From the NCBI RefSeq assembly GCF_947172395.1, contig NC_069094.1:15304292-15368291 (forward strand): a stretch of 64,000 nt of DNA, written 5' to 3'. The stretch's first letter is position 1, and each line of letters starts with the position of its first letter. Below are positions 1-11,225 of the stretch, piece after piece. The position numbers were made by a program, and so were the translations under genes. Source of the DNA: Bicyclus anynana. Lineage: Eukaryota > Arthropoda > Insecta > Lepidoptera > Nymphalidae. A model generated the notes under the pieces. The model was not told the DNA's origin. It was given only the letters and a program-made list of their open reading frames with translations, and ran no database searches.

Positions 1-1835
1 AAACAGAAGTTGTGCTGTTGTCATAAACTTCATAATATAAATGAGCAAAGCTTTTAATAGTAATTTCCAGTATCAGATTATAAATGGTAAAACTTTAGCT
101 TCGCCGGGGAAAAACTTCGTTAGTTATTCTCACAACAGCGTGCCTTCAGTTAAATTAAAATAGTTGGCCTAACCGAAGAACTAATCTACAGTGTTCTTTG
201 CTTTTATTTTCTTTTTTTGCGAAATTGTACATTCACTTTATTTTGCTTCATTTTTTAAACTTCTCACGATAAATGTGTTATATATTTTATTGTTTTATGA
301 GAAAGCTTCAATGAAAATTTTATTATTTTTAACGAAACAGTGAATATAGGGTATTTTAAGCCATTTACGAGTAGAAGTGTATATAATTAAGTAGAGTACC
401 ATTGATCTTTCATTGATTCAAGGACGAGACAACCAATTAGTCCAAGTTTTATAGAACAAGTTTTGATACTTATGTTATAGTTTATTTTCCGTGAGTAGTC
501 CATTCACATATGTTTTCCTTCTTAGTGATCACTTTTTTTCCACAAAATTGGAGCTTTCTTATCAATACATACATATGAATCCCCAAAGCTAATCGACATC
601 TGTACAACAAATCACAGAGTACCCATAAATATTTCAAAAAGAAAGCGGAAGATCTGTAATATTCTGTGTAATGAAATATGGATGAAATTATAGGTATGCT
701 ACTTAGTTCAAAATTCAGTATATTTTATGTTTAAAACAGTCATGTCATGGCTAATAACGAGTAAGTAGTTGTTAGTGTTTTAAGCTCAAGAAGGGTTGAA
801 ATTAGATATTTCAGATATTTTTTTCCTTACATCTTATTCTTGTTTCCATACTTTTTAACTTTTTATACAAAAAACAATGACAGTAAAAAAAATTGTTCTT
901 AAAAAGATGATTAAAACGTTGGTGGTCACTATCAGGGCTGTCAATTAGCTTTAGGGTTGTCAGATAATACATAAAATAATAATATTTATTTAGAATAAAT
1001 TTAACAGTATTATAATCCAATGTTCAATAGTGTATAAGTTGTAACAAAAATGAAAGACGAAAGTGAAATAATAGTAGACGCAGAAAACATTATTAAAATA
1101 GATTTTAAAATAGGAAGTACAAAAATTATAATTACCTACGTGAATGTATTTGTGGTTATTATAGGAGTTAATATTTATTACAATAATATCCAACTACAAA
1201 ATGATTGTTTTAGGTCTATAGTTGATTTATGTTTATATTTTTATTCAAGTATTACCTCTTATTGTTCAAATCATAGGATTACCTTAATGCTGTTCTTCCA
1301 CTATGCTTTGTCTCCAGAACTAAAAATTGTAAATAAAATACGTCTTATGTGTATAAAAAAAATTCATACAATTCATTTTTGTAAACACCCATCCATTTTT
1401 TTCGTGTAAAAACAATCGTTTTATGCTATCAATGTAAACAACTGCTGTTGTATAAGTATTGTAAATATATATTTTTTTGTATCTGTGTATGCTAATAATT
1501 CAAATGTAATAACCTAGCTGTGGCCTGTGGTTTCAGTGAAAATATCGAAATAAAGAGATTGTTTGTTAAACTAGACTATATTCTATTTTTGTGCAAAATT
1601 TTATTTAAATCAGTTCTGCCGTTGTGCCTACCGTGATTGAGTTCCAAAAAAAAGTATTTTTTTGTATGACCCTTAAAGTGGTATCGGTTAAGTCATACTC
1701 AATATAACAGCGCCGCGGTAAGGAAATTAAGGGTTTATCAATCTCGGCATCAGTAAGGGTAATCTCGGTATATTACTCGTTTTAAAAAATTTGGATTCCA
1801 TTGACCTTATCAGACTCAAAAGTTTTTTTACAAAC
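1..1835. other. AT-rich spacer, no recognisable gene
   Basis: No repeat family or gene that I recognise. An open frame at 1050-1409 (119 codons) is rich in Ile, Tyr and Asn, has no motif I know, and is what AT-rich DNA yields by chance. An AATAAA-type signal occurs near 1550, but nothing upstream of it looks coding. Confidence 0.5.
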
Positions 1836-1837
1836 TT

Positions 1838-2065
1838 ATGTAAGTCCTTGACTTAACTGCAATCTTATCCGGTGGTGATAATGCAACCAATACCTGTAAT
1901 TAGTTTTATATGGAAACATAAGAATTGTAAAAATCCGTTGTCGGTAAGTCTTAGCCGGTTCCCAAAGAGGGCCGTTAAAATAGACAGATGATGACAATGA
2001 ATTTTGAAAATATGAAATTCTAAATTTACCCAAGCTGGGAACCGCGAGGAAAGATTTTAAAACGC
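1838..2065 (-). repeat. Degenerate SINE-M relic
   Basis: The order of short blocks matches SINE-M read on the minus strand. A 'ccttgactt..ctgcaatct' block is followed by a 'ggtggtgataatgca' block, and the far end carries 'aagctgggaaccgcgagg' where intact copies have the B-box region. Divergence is high, so this is an old insertion. It could be a relative of SINE-M rather than a true copy. Confidence 0.45.
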
Positions 2066-2247
2066 TTTTCGCCATCAAAAAGTAAAATTCATCAAAAATT
2101 TTACAATTTTGTTTGTTTGTACTTGTAATTTAAATCTCAGTCAAGATTGTGAAACACGTCAGCGAATGAAAAAAAATAGTTTTATGCGTACGAATACGGA
2201 GAACGAATTCGTTTTTTACCAAATACATATATAAAGATGTATGTAAA

Positions 2248-2730
2248 GCTCGTACTGATTAACTTGACACCTGGATTGAAAGACTTATGGTACTGAGTGC
2301 AAAAAATTTTTAATGTATTACTGTCTGACCAAACATTTGGTGTCGGCCATGGTTCGGTGAAAAATCGGGTTCCATTGTTGTTAATAGTATAAGTACATAT
2401 TTATATTTGTGTACACCTAAATAAACTGCATCGATCGTTGCCAAAAGCGAAATTGGTTGTTCGGATTGATCAAATTTTAAGTGTTTCAAAAGAAGTCCTT
2501 TTTATTAATATAACTACTATAACATAGTTTCTTTCACATAAGACAAAATTACGACATGATTATATGGGAGTCTCGATTCCGACCGAAACTGCGGTGAAAG
2601 ACGAAATTCGTTTTCGGTATTGGTTTTTGCCGTGCAATGGTGATAACACTACTTAATGCCCGCGCATTAAGTAGCGTTAAAGAAACGGCGGAAACGTTTC
2701 GAGCCAGGTGTCAAGTTAATTTGCACGAGT
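2248..2730. mobile_element. TIR element with 34-bp imperfect terminal repeats
   Basis: Arms at 2248-2281 and 2697-2730 are inverted copies sharing the core ttaacttgacacctgg, with scattered mismatches toward the outer ends. A perfect 11-bp hairpin (2649-2659 with 2664-2674, loop ccgc) lies just inside the right arm. There is no transposase frame, so this is a non-autonomous DNA element. I cannot place the superfamily from the ends alone, and no convincing target duplication is visible. Confidence 0.6.
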
Positions 2731-3175
2731 TATAAAGACAAGCATATCATCAATTATACTCATAACTTGTAACTCAATTCTCCTGAGTCCTTATTTTTGT
2801 TAGACAAAGTCTATGTTTGGTCTAAGTCCTACTGATGTCAACCTAACCTATAGTTTTGTGTATTTGATGGAATGTAGATAAAGTAAATAAATGATATTAT
2901 AGAAAATTGCTTGGACTTTTACTTATTTTTTTAATTCTGTTGTTAAATGCTGGATAGGCTTTTATTTGTAAGTATGGGCTATAAGTAATAATTGACCTTA
3001 AAATACCAAATAAGCAACACTTATATACGGTAAACATATAAATACCACCCTGTATCAATCAACCTGGACATCAATTTGGTCTGGTTGTAGATTTCTACCG
3101 TGTCTACCCACTAACTAACCACCCATAGTAACTAGTTTTTGTCACAAATCACTAGTAAGAAAATTAAAAAAAAGT
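2731..3175. other. Spacer
   Basis: AT-rich DNA with no gene, SINE box or inverted repeat that I can see. Confidence 0.4.
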
Positions 3176-3179
3176 AATA

Positions 3180-3425
3180 AAAATCCTTTATTCGGTCAAA
3201 AAAATTCAGTAAAAATTAATTACTTGAGAATTTACAATCATAAGTTAGTCTGTATACTTAATTTAATATGAAAACATTCAGCCAAATGGGGCGCCGCCTC
3301 AGTACCCTATATATTAATTTACTCTTTATCTCTATGCTACAGATGAGAAACTGTAGCGCTGATTTTCAACATGGCACCCTGTGAGCTCACGGACCGATCA
3401 AGAATGCGTTTGCTTCATCGCTATA
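3180..3425 (-). repeat. Probable retrotransposon 3' UTR remnant, related to 38473-38690
   Basis: Shares 'tcagtaccctat' and 'gcgctgattttca' followed by a 'caccctgtgagctcac'-like stretch with 38473-38690. In that copy a minus-strand AATAAA and a tetranucleotide tail are visible. The similarity is patchy, so common ancestry is probable rather than certain. Confidence 0.4.
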
Positions 3426-4020
3426 ATAATAATTAAATAATATAAAATCAGAATATGGTGAAATTATACACAATAATGTGGCAAAATAGTAGATTCTACC
3501 CCCTTTAACCACACTTTACCTCTTTGTATTGTTACTGTGGATTAGAAATCTGCCACGTTGGTTTTGGATCACGGGGTCTTGGACAACGACATTTTAAACT
3601 ATAGACATGTTGCATGCTTACAAAATCACCGCAAAAAGTCACCCGAATTTAGCTACTCCACTAAGCGCAACTTTGTGTTTATTTCCATTTTATATATACA
3701 ATCTTTGGTCTTGCATACGAGTTCTGATTCTGGGTATGAAATACTGAGCCTTTGTTTCTTCTAATTTTTTTTTTTGTTGAATTCCAAGCCCGTAATTGTA
3801 AAATTGATGTAATACCTCGTGCCATTATCATTAAAATTTCATGTATTGATTGTTTACAAAACATTATCACCCGCCAATTTGGAGCACCTCGGTGGGTTAA
3901 CGCTCCATATCTCCTCTCTTTTAAAGAGAGAGAGAGGCCTGGCACAGTTAGGCAGGTTATACTTACACTGATGGTAACAGTAGAGAATTCTCTATCAGAT
4001 ATCGCATCGATTTCAATGTT
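3426..4020. other. Spacer
   Basis: Short overlapping frames on both strands (for example 3679-3945 minus and 3752-4069 plus) show no family motif. A short GA run (about 3923-3935) is the only low-complexity feature. Confidence 0.35.
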
Positions 4021-4022
4021 TG

Positions 4023-4140
4023 TTTTTTTTATTCTTTACAAGTTAGCCCTTGACTACAATCTCACCTGATGGTAAGTGGTGATCCTCAATCAGCCAAGCT
4101 GGGGATCGAACCCAGAACACCCGTTTTGTTAATCCGCGCA
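4023..4140 (-). repeat. SINE-M, internally deleted
   Basis: Starts with the complement of the A-rich tail and the 3' block 'acaagttagcccttgac', runs to 'gatggtaagtggtgat', then jumps directly to the head region 'agctggggatcgaaccc' (B box on the minus strand). About 200 bp of the usual body is missing. Confidence 0.75.
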
Positions 4141-4498
4141 TAAATGTTGCTTAGATTCGTCAGTTTTAGTTTTAGCATAGCAAAACAAATCAATTATTCC
4201 GTAGCTAAATCTAGTTTACTACAGTAATATCTATTCTCTGCATTGTATTCCTCAGCTGTGAACGTTTAATATCCACTACCTATATTTATGATGCCCGCCT
4301 CTGAGATACTACCTGTCATGAGAGAATAACAATTGTGTTGAAAGAACGGACTGCTGTGTGGTCCAAGTAACAAGCATATAATTACGTACGATATGCCATG
4401 ATACTCTATCATTTATTGTTTTCTGTTTTCTATTACAAGTGAACCGTATTTAGTAGATGGACCTTGCTACCTAAATCCCTCTAAACCTATCGGTAACG

Positions 4499-4760
4499 AT
4501 TTTTTTTTATTCTTCATAAGTTAGCCCTTGACTACAATCTCATTTGATGGTAAATGTAAAAATCCACACCCATTTTGGTTTCTACACGGCACCGTAGCGG
4601 AACGCTAAATCGCTTGGCGGTACGTCTTTGCCGGTAGGGTGGTAATAACCAGCCAGACCTGGACCAATTAAGAATATCTCAATCTGTTCAGCCGGGAGTC
4701 GAACCCCAGGACATCCGTTTTGTAAATCCACCGCGCATACCCCTGCGCCACGGAGGCCGT
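4499..4760 (-). repeat. SINE-M with internal deletion
   Basis: Tail, body and tRNA-like head are all present on the minus strand, ending at 'gcgccacggaggccgtc'. Roughly 60 bp between the 3' block and the 'aaaatccacaccc' block is deleted relative to fuller copies such as the one at 8595. Confidence 0.85.
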
Positions 4761-4907
4761 CAAATGCTTATTATGCTGTCCTATTAAGCGTTTACAGCAA
4801 ATATACAATCAACTTATACTTCTAGGTCTGAGTATTGTCCGTGGTGGAGTTTCTTATACTCCCTGTGTTGAGTAAACCCACGGTGACACTTTAGCAGTCG
4901 TGTACAT

Positions 4908-5012
4908 TCAATCAATCAATCATATCAATCATAAAAACAATCATAAAATTCATTTATTTCAAGTAGGCTCAGTTTACAAGCACTTTTGAAACGTCAGTTG
5001 AATTCTGGTATA
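4908..5012 (-). mobile_element. 3' end of a retrotransposon of the 45.4-kb type
   Basis: The reverse complement reads 'gcttgtaaactgagcctac' then 'ttgaaataaatga' and a tail of TGATT-like repeats. This matches the 3' end of the retroelement at 45395-47715 almost base for base over about 50 bp. It is therefore a severely 5'-truncated copy of the same family, inserted on the minus strand. Confidence 0.8.
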
Positions 5013-5295
5013 TACTCGTACTAGGTATATCCTAGATTCATAACCTACACAATCTCTTCATCTCATAACTTGCACCACACACAGCATCCGTGTCGGTTGT
5101 CAGCGGCTACAATGAGATGGGTGCGCCGACGCTCTGAAGGACTGTTGATTTGTGCAGATATAGCGATACTTCATATAATATTAATGTTATTGTTGAAGAA
5201 ATAATGACAATAGCGACTTTTGAACTATAATCTAACTATATTGGCTGTTTGTCACGCCATTTGAGGTGGTAAACGACCGTGAAGGCGTGTGATAA

Positions 5296-5497
5296 TCCAT
5301 ACTAATATTATAAAAAGGAAAGATTTGATTGTTTGTTTGTTTGCGCATTGTAAAGACTACAAAACTACTGAACCGATTTGGAAGGTTCTTTCTCTGTTGG
5401 GAAGCTACACTATCCCCGAGTGATACAGACTATATTTTATCCCCATATTCCCACAGAAACGAGAACTACGCGGGTGAAACCGCGAGGCGTCGGCAAG
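5296..5497 (+). mobile_element. HEL repeat
   Basis: Opens 'ccatactaatattataaa', carries a GTTT run and 'actactgaaccgatttgg', and closes 'gcgggtgaaaccgcgaggcg'. The usual terminal CTAGT is replaced by 'caagt'. Confidence 0.7.
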
Positions 5498-5752
5498 TAT
5501 ATTATAAATGCTTTATTTTTTGTGCGATCACGGCTAAACGACTGAACTGATTTATAAATTTCTTTCACTTACGGAAATCTACTTTATCAACGAGCAACAT
5601 AAGATATATTTTATTCCTGTATTCTTTCAGTAGAAAAAATCTTTCAGTGTTAGATAGCCCACTTATTGAGGCAGGCTATAGGCTATATAATATCCCCGTA
5701 TTTTTACGGTAACGGGAACCATGCGGGTGAAACCGTGCGGCATCAGCTAGTC
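5498..5752 (+). mobile_element. HEL repeat, abutting the previous copy
   Basis: Begins at 'tattataaatgc' immediately after the preceding copy and ends 'gcggcatcagctagt'. It carries two partial body blocks (near 5570-5635 and 5640-5750), which suggests a nested or recombinant copy. Confidence 0.65.
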
Positions 5753-6184
5753 TAGTATAAAAGGCATCATGCATCCAAGTATCTAGTTGCTGTGAAAAAC
5801 TGCCTGCGCGCTACTGATTAAAACAGCGTGATGGATGCAACTTTGTATTCATAATGTGATCGTACCGTTGCCAAAACAAGATTAGCTAGAAGTAGCTATC
5901 ATAAAACATATAAATATGATTTGCTGTATTTTAGTCTCGCTATACGGCTGCTGCAAGAACTTTATTTATTTAAAGTCTTGTTATTTGTAGTTGCTGATTT
6001 AAAGTCTTGTTTCTTGTTTAGTTATTTTATTTTTATGGCATCAAACAAACAATACCACAGACAGAATCATTCTTGTTCTGGTATTTTCGTAAACTTAAGA
6101 TTGTCTGGAGAGATCCCGACGAAGCAATAAGGTCGTTTTTAGTGTTTTATTATTTCTGTACTCTGTTAATAATATAATAATAAT

Positions 6185-6462
6185 GTTTATAAAAATAAGT
6201 CAGGCTTTCCTTCCTGACGCTATAACTCCAGAACACACGAACCGATTTCCACGGTTTTGCATTCGTTGGAAAGGTCTTGGGCTCCGTGATGTTTATAACA
6301 AAGTAAATTCAGGAAAAATTTCAACGTAGGGTAGGGGTAGGGTAAGGGTAGGGTAGGGTAGGAGTAGGGTAGGGGTAGGGTAGGGGTAGGGTAGGGTAAC
6401 TCGAGTAGTTGAAGTTTACATCGAGTTTCACGCGGACGAAGACGCGGGCATCCGCTAGTAAT
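6185..6462 (+). mobile_element. HEL repeat with G-rich internal array
   Basis: The body begins 'ataaaaataagtcaggc' and ends 'gcgggcatccgctagt', a Helitron-like terminus. A G-rich tandem block built from GGGTA and GGGGTA units fills 6326-6399. The same architecture recurs at 42074, 60950 and 63205 (minus). Confidence 0.75.
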
Positions 6463-6551
6463 GTTTAAAAGCTTGCTTTAGAATATTTTAAGGAATAAAG
6501 GTTATAAATAAATAAATAAAAATTACATTATCTGTATCTATGAGTACGTAT

Positions 6552-6749
6552 ACCTACTAATATTACAAGTATAGAGAGGTAAAGTTTGTGATGTTGTAGG
6601 GGATAATATCTCGATATACTGAACAAATTTTAAAAATTCTTTTACCATTAGAAAGGCACGTTATTTGCGAGTGTCATATGTATGTTTAATCTCTGTATTC
6701 TCACAGGAACGGGGACTAGGCGGGTATAACCGCGTATTGTCTGCTAGTT
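6552..6749 (+). mobile_element. HEL repeat
   Basis: Starts 'cctactaatattacaagt', includes 'agaggtaaagtttgtgatg' and 'cgagtgtcatatg', and ends 'attgtctgctagt'. The GAGGTAAAGTTTGTG body marks the subfamily also seen at 13122, 39735 (minus) and 63823. Confidence 0.75.
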
Positions 6750-6789
6750 CATCAATGAATTTGGCTTATAAGTATATCAATTTGGTTGT

Positions 6790-7597
6790 TTGTTTGTTTG
6801 TATAACACCATAAGCTGTGAGCGGTTCACAGACGACGAGGAAACGGCTCAGTAGCTGCTCATTCGTACACACGGACGATCTGTAAATCTTCATTGGAGTA
6901 GAAAGCCAAAGACGGTCCCCTAAACGATGAAGTGTTCCGGTATAAACACAGTTTAGACACCGATTAAAGCACGCCTCTTCCGGGTCAACGCGTTGCCATG
7001 TTATACTTCCTTGTCACTCTCTTTTAGATTGAAATGAGCGAAAATTAAGAACATAATTTGTCAAGGTTTTCTGCAAATTGGTTGAATTATAGCGGTAACT
7101 GTTGGAACGATAAAAGGTTAACATTGATAACGACGACATCCTTAATTTTACTTAATGGAGTAAACTCCATAACAATCGATTATTCATATATAGCCCCCGG
7201 TATGAAAAAAATATGGTAAAATTAATTAATTATTAACAGTAAAATTGGATGAACGAAGGACAGCGATACGTTATTTTTACGCAACCTATTCTGCGCACCT
7301 TTCACCGTGCGCTGCCGCCAACAAACTGTCTAAATTGGTGTATGCTGCATACACTTATTAAGAGAGTCGATCTGAAAGAGGCTCTCCATTCGTGCGTCGG
7401 AGCTGACATACACTTTTTTTAGTCTACTTGTTAATTATAATACTTATTAATTATGACGTTAAAATTTTGTGTCGGAATAAGTCAACCCGTTTGGAAGTTT
7501 TTATTGAAATTGCTGCTTAATCTATTTAAGATATGAATGTTGGAATATGCTGCTTTTATTAATCGGATCCATAAGGGCGAAGTCCCGGGCATCTGCT
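6790..7597. other. Spacer
   Basis: I see no gene or full repeat. A short (GTTT)n stretch near 6783 may be a HEL scrap. The remainder carries no box motif, tail or sizeable inverted repeat. Confidence 0.35.
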
Positions 7598-7757
7598 ATC
7601 ACAGTAATATTATAAAGCTTTACGCTGCGGCAACTGAAGCGATTTGGCTGAAATTTGAAATAGAAATAGATTTTACTCTGGGCTTACAGATATTTTTCAT
7701 CCCGCAAATATCCAAGGTTCTCACGAAATTTGTGAAAAATTGTCGAAAACGCGGACT
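7598..7757 (+). mobile_element. HEL repeat, 3'-degraded
   Basis: Opens with 'agtaatattataaagc' and contains 'gaagcgatttggctgaaat', the marker of the second HEL subfamily. The 3' part decays before any CTAGT end. An open frame of 157 codons across 7537-8010 runs through this repeat and has no known motif. Confidence 0.6.
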
Positions 7758-7759
7758 AA

Positions 7760-8280
7760 AATATTTACAAAAAATAAATGATATTCCTTTTTTGCTATCA
7801 GTACCACAGAATACTATTTTACGTTGTTTTAAAAATGACATGAATTTGCTTCAAAACCATGTTTTAAGTTTGTCCCACAAAGAAATGTTGAGCGAACATT
7901 TTCGCTTTAATTACAGCTTTGATTGCGCGGGCTCCGGGCTTGTGGACTCAAAGCCAACATTTTTGGACCTCCCGCTATTAGAGCCAGCTTCAAAGTGCCC
8001 GAGACCATAACGTTAATAAACGCACACTTTTATTTGTAAACACATTTATTAAACTTGGTAGACTTCTGTCGTGGCTAACTCCCACCATAATCCGTATATT
8101 TCAAATGGCCATAGCCATGCTCTTCAAGGCACGGGGATGTAATACTATCAACTTCCCATCTCTTTATCATCATTACTGTAAGCCCACTTTAACAGCCTAC
8201 TAATTCTTTATAAGAGAACGAGTTTTTGACGCATTAACTGGTCATAGGGTTACAGGCGCTCGAAATAAAACGATTATTTA
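7760..8280. other. Spacer
   Basis: No identifiable feature apart from the tail of the open frame noted for the preceding HEL copy. Confidence 0.35.
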
Positions 8281-8281
8281 C

Positions 8282-8989
8282 TAACCGACTTCAAAAAAAA
8301 GGTGGTTCTAAATTCGACGCGTATGTTTTCTTTCTTTATTTTTTTAATGTTTGTTACCTCATAACTTCGTCATTTCTTAATTAATTTTGAAAATTCTTTG
8401 TTTGTTTCAAAGAGGTATGCTCTTTCCAGATTGGTCTTATTTAATTTTCGTGAAAATCTGTTCAGTATTTTTTTGTTGAAATGAAAACAACGAAAATGAC
8501 TGTACTGTGGCGCTTTGTACACTATGCTAGGACACACTAAGTACAAAAAAATAAAACCACTGTGTTGGCACCGCCTTCGAAGTGATCAGAAGGGTTTTTT
8601 TTTTATTCTTTACAAGTTAGCCCTTGACTACAATCTCACCTGATGGTAAGTGATGATGTAGTCTAAGATGGAAGCGGGCTAACTTGTTAGGAGGAGGATG
8701 AAAATCCACACCCCTTTCGGTTTCTACACGGCATCGTACCGGAACGCTAAATTGCTTGGCGGTACGTCTTTGCCGGTAGGGTGGTAACTAGCCACGGCCG
8801 AAGCCTCCCACCAGCCAGACCTGGACAAATTAAGAAAATCTCAATCTGCCCAGCCGGGGATCGAACTCAGGACCTCCGTCTTGTAAATCCACCGCGCATA
8901 CCACTGCGCCACGGAGGCCGTTAAATGGTGGCACATACGATGTTATTTTTCCCTTTATATGTTTATTTTTGTGATTTTGAAGTCGGTTA
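8282..8989. mobile_element. TIR element interrupted by a SINE-M
   Basis: Perfect 15-bp terminal inverted repeats (taaccgacttcaaaa at 8282-8296, complement at 8975-8989). The interior includes 'gtttgttacctcataactt', a phrase I recognise from a common lepidopteran non-autonomous element. Removing the nested SINE-M leaves about 380 bp. There is no transposase frame. Confidence 0.65.
8595..8920 (-). repeat. SINE-M, near full length (reference copy)
   Basis: Read on the minus strand: a tRNA-like head with A box near TGGCGCAGTGG and B box GTTCGATCCCC, a body with 'accctaccggcaaagacg', 'gcgttccggtacgatgcc' and 'ggtgtggattttcatcctcc', then a 3' block 'agtcaagggctaacttgt' and an A-rich tail. Length is about 326 bp. 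SINEs of this kind are RNA polymerase III transcribed and mobilised by a partner LINE. The copy is younger than the TIR element that contains it. Confidence 0.92.
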
Positions 8990-8991
8990 AA

Positions 8992-9725
8992 TTTTTTGTT
9001 AAAAATATTTTATTTGTTAATTTTTATTAAATACACGTTATTACACAAAAGAAAAAGAAAAACAAAGAAAGCAGAAGTAAACATAGAAAACAAATATGTG
9101 CAAAGGCGGTCTTATTGCTTATATCAATATCTGACACCTTTGGATAAAAAAAATAATACGTTACGGATATCGTATCTATCTATACGATATACGATGCATT
9201 TTACGGAATACGAAAAACGTGGTTTTTATCGATTTGACGTTAATTATATTAGGTGGCAAACAAACGCCAAAGTTATTAAATAGGCCGGCTGAACCTTTGT
9301 TTGCTGTGTTTGTCGCTTTTTGTATTAATTCACTCTACTGCATAAAAAACTTCGATCCATTAAAGCAAAGAAACATTACAATCTAATAAAAAACACACGC
9401 CGTCCAGGTACATCAAAAGTAATCAAAATAATGCTTATCGATTGAAAAGTTTACACCCCTACATTCGGCAGTCAGCAGCAATCAAATGAAATATTTTAAT
9501 TGAACGTCATAAAATCTGTGAAGCTTAAAGCAATTACTTTGCAGATTTGTTATAAGCTAGGCAGTAAAGATACGAGGATGTTCAAATCATAAATAATATT
9601 GCTACTCGCTTTTTATTACGGCTCTCTTGAACATTAATATTGGAGTAGAAGCTGCATAAGGCTTTGGGCACACTTGGTCTTTTTATGTTAAATCAAATTA
9701 TTTTATAGGTACTCTATAGTCGTTC
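8992..9725. other. Spacer
   Basis: AT-rich. A small run of near-palindromic TATCGTAT/ATACGATA words lies at 9164-9195. No gene recognised; the open frame at 8996-9283 is Lys/Ile/Tyr-rich and featureless. Confidence 0.35.
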
Positions 9726-9730
9726 CTTCA

Positions 9731-9885
9731 TTACTGAAGATCGTGATCCTGGTAAGATCCCAGCCTCCTGCGGGTCCACGCCTTGCATCGGCTTATGTTG
9801 GTGGCCATCGCTGCTATCGTGTAGAACTTTGTCCCTTTATCCTCCTTCAGCTGGTCAGCCCATCGTGTTGGTGAGCGTGAGTGAG
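9731..9885 (-). pseudogene. C-terminal remnant of an RTE-like reverse transcriptase
   Basis: The minus strand reads RSPTRWADQLKED, then an Ala/Met-rich stretch, AWTRRRLGSYQDHDLQ and a stop at 9731-9733. The PTRWADQL block corresponds to the PTRWTEDIKRVAG block at the C-terminus of RTE-D copies, so this is a 5'-truncated relic of a different RTE lineage. Too short to be functional. Confidence 0.6.
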
Positions 9886-10049
9886 TTTTCCCGTCAGTGA
9901 TGCCGTTAGTGATGATAGGTACTCTACAGGACCTAATACCACTTTTCGTTTGCAGGTTTTGAAGCGTAAAATTACCTGTTTAAACGAGTGTTGGTGGCGA
10001 TTTTTTTACTACGCTAATTATAATGGGTTTTGTTTGGAAGTTCATGTCA

Positions 10050-10095
10050 GAAGCCCATGTCCTATGGCTGTTAATAATGATGATGATGTCTTTTA
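10050..10095 (+). repeat. RTE-type 3' tail scrap
   Basis: 'gcccatgtcctatggctgt' followed by 'taataatgatgatgatg' matches the usual closing phrase and GAT tail of RTE-type elements. Only the extreme 3' end is present. Confidence 0.4.
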
Positions 10096-10361
10096 TAAAC
10101 ATGGGTAATGACTAATGGGTATTTAATTAGACCGGCCTTTAGACTATGATGCTTTGCTTGCGGCAGAAATAAGCAGTTCAATAGCTTTTCCTATTGACGG
10201 AGGATTGCAGAAAAGCTCAAATATTCTTGCTACACTGATGATATGACTAATAATAATAATACTCATAAGAGATTACCGCCATTTGGATTGTTGAGTCAAC
10301 TATTATTGTTCCGATAGTTGTTTCAGTCAATGGTCTTATAGTTAAAAGCTTCGACCAACAC

Positions 10362-10560
10362 CTTAAGAAGCTTTCGCTTAACTGTTAGATCAAGAGTCGG
10401 ATACAAAAGGCAGTGATTCTTGAGACGGCGCGTATTGTGAGGAGGTTCCTCACTCTGGAGTCCTGACCACCGGTTGCTTGGGCACTCAAATGTCCCGCAG
10501 CGGGAGGGTTGTTTTATTTTTAAAAAATTTAATAGTGTTTTGTATTTTATATTTATATTA
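10362..10560 (+). mobile_element. R1-like retrotransposon 3' end
   Basis: One frame reads SRIQKAVILETARIVRRFL then TLES and stop, which resembles the C-terminus of R1-clade ORF2 proteins. A T-rich 3' UTR follows. About 200 bp are shared with 54391-54600 on the same strand. Both are 5'-truncated copies of one family; no catalytic domain remains. Confidence 0.6.
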
Positions 10561-10564
10561 CAAA

Positions 10565-10757
10565 CAAACTTGTATATAAGCTTGTATGGAAGTGTGTTTG
10601 GATGTTTCTTATTCTTTAACGCCGCAACTACTAAACCGATTGGGCTGAAATTTGGAATGGATATAGTTTTTACTTTTCATTTCGAAAAAATCCATGGTTT
10701 CCAAAGGATTTCTCAAAAACTAAATTTCACGTGGACGAAGTCACGGGCGTTCGCTAG
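10565..10757 (+). mobile_element. HEL repeat
   Basis: Contains 'ctttaacgccgcaactact' and 'gattgggctgaaatttgg', and ends 'acgggcgttcgctagt'. This is the GCCGCTACTACTG subfamily, intact at its 3' end and eroded at its 5' end. Confidence 0.8.
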
Positions 10758-10916
10758 TATTCCCTATTTTTCTCCCAAGAAAAACTAGAAATGGGTACGA
10801 GAATAGTCCACTAGATGGAGATCAAACCCACTCGGTCAAACTTCTCGGTCTTTGGACCTTGTCATTCACAGCTGAGGCTATAAAGGCTCCAAAGGTCCGA
10901 ACTTAATCCTAACAAA

Positions 10917-11225
10917 AAATTGTAAACGCGAAAGTTTGTATGGATGTTTGGATGTTTGTTACTCTTTAAAGCCGCTACTACAACTACGGAAAAAAGCCAT
11001 AGTTTCCCGAGATTTGCTTGAAAACTGATGATTTTAATGATATGAATGTTGGTTACTCTTTCAAGCCTCGACTACTAAACCGAATTAGCTGTAATTTGGT
11101 AATGAGATATATTATAGCATGGATTAACACATAGGTTACTTTTTATCCCGGAAAAATCCATGGTTTTCGAGGGATTTGGGAAAAACTAAATTCCACGTGG
11201 ACGAAGTCGCGGACGTCCGCTAGTC
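10917..11225 (+). mobile_element. Composite (dimeric) HEL repeat
   Basis: Begins 'aacgcgaaagtttgtatgg', breaks after 'ttgcttgaaaactgatg', and restarts with a second body ('atgaatgttggttactct'). It ends 'gcggacgtccgctagt', where gcggacgtccgc is a perfect 12-bp palindrome just before the CTAGT end. The same internal junction is found at 33500 and 45133. Confidence 0.75.

Noticed and set aside
1050..1409. 119-codon open frame as a possible small gene
   Set aside because: Strong AT-driven Ile/Tyr/Asn composition, overlapping frames on the other strand, no domain and no repeat-independent support.
1510..1560. Polyadenylation site marking the 3' end of a host gene
   Set aside because: An isolated AATAAA is common in AT-rich DNA, and no coding exon is visible upstream.
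7537..8010. 157-codon open frame as a possible gene
   Set aside because: Its first third runs through a HEL repeat and the rest has no recognisable motif. Chance frame.
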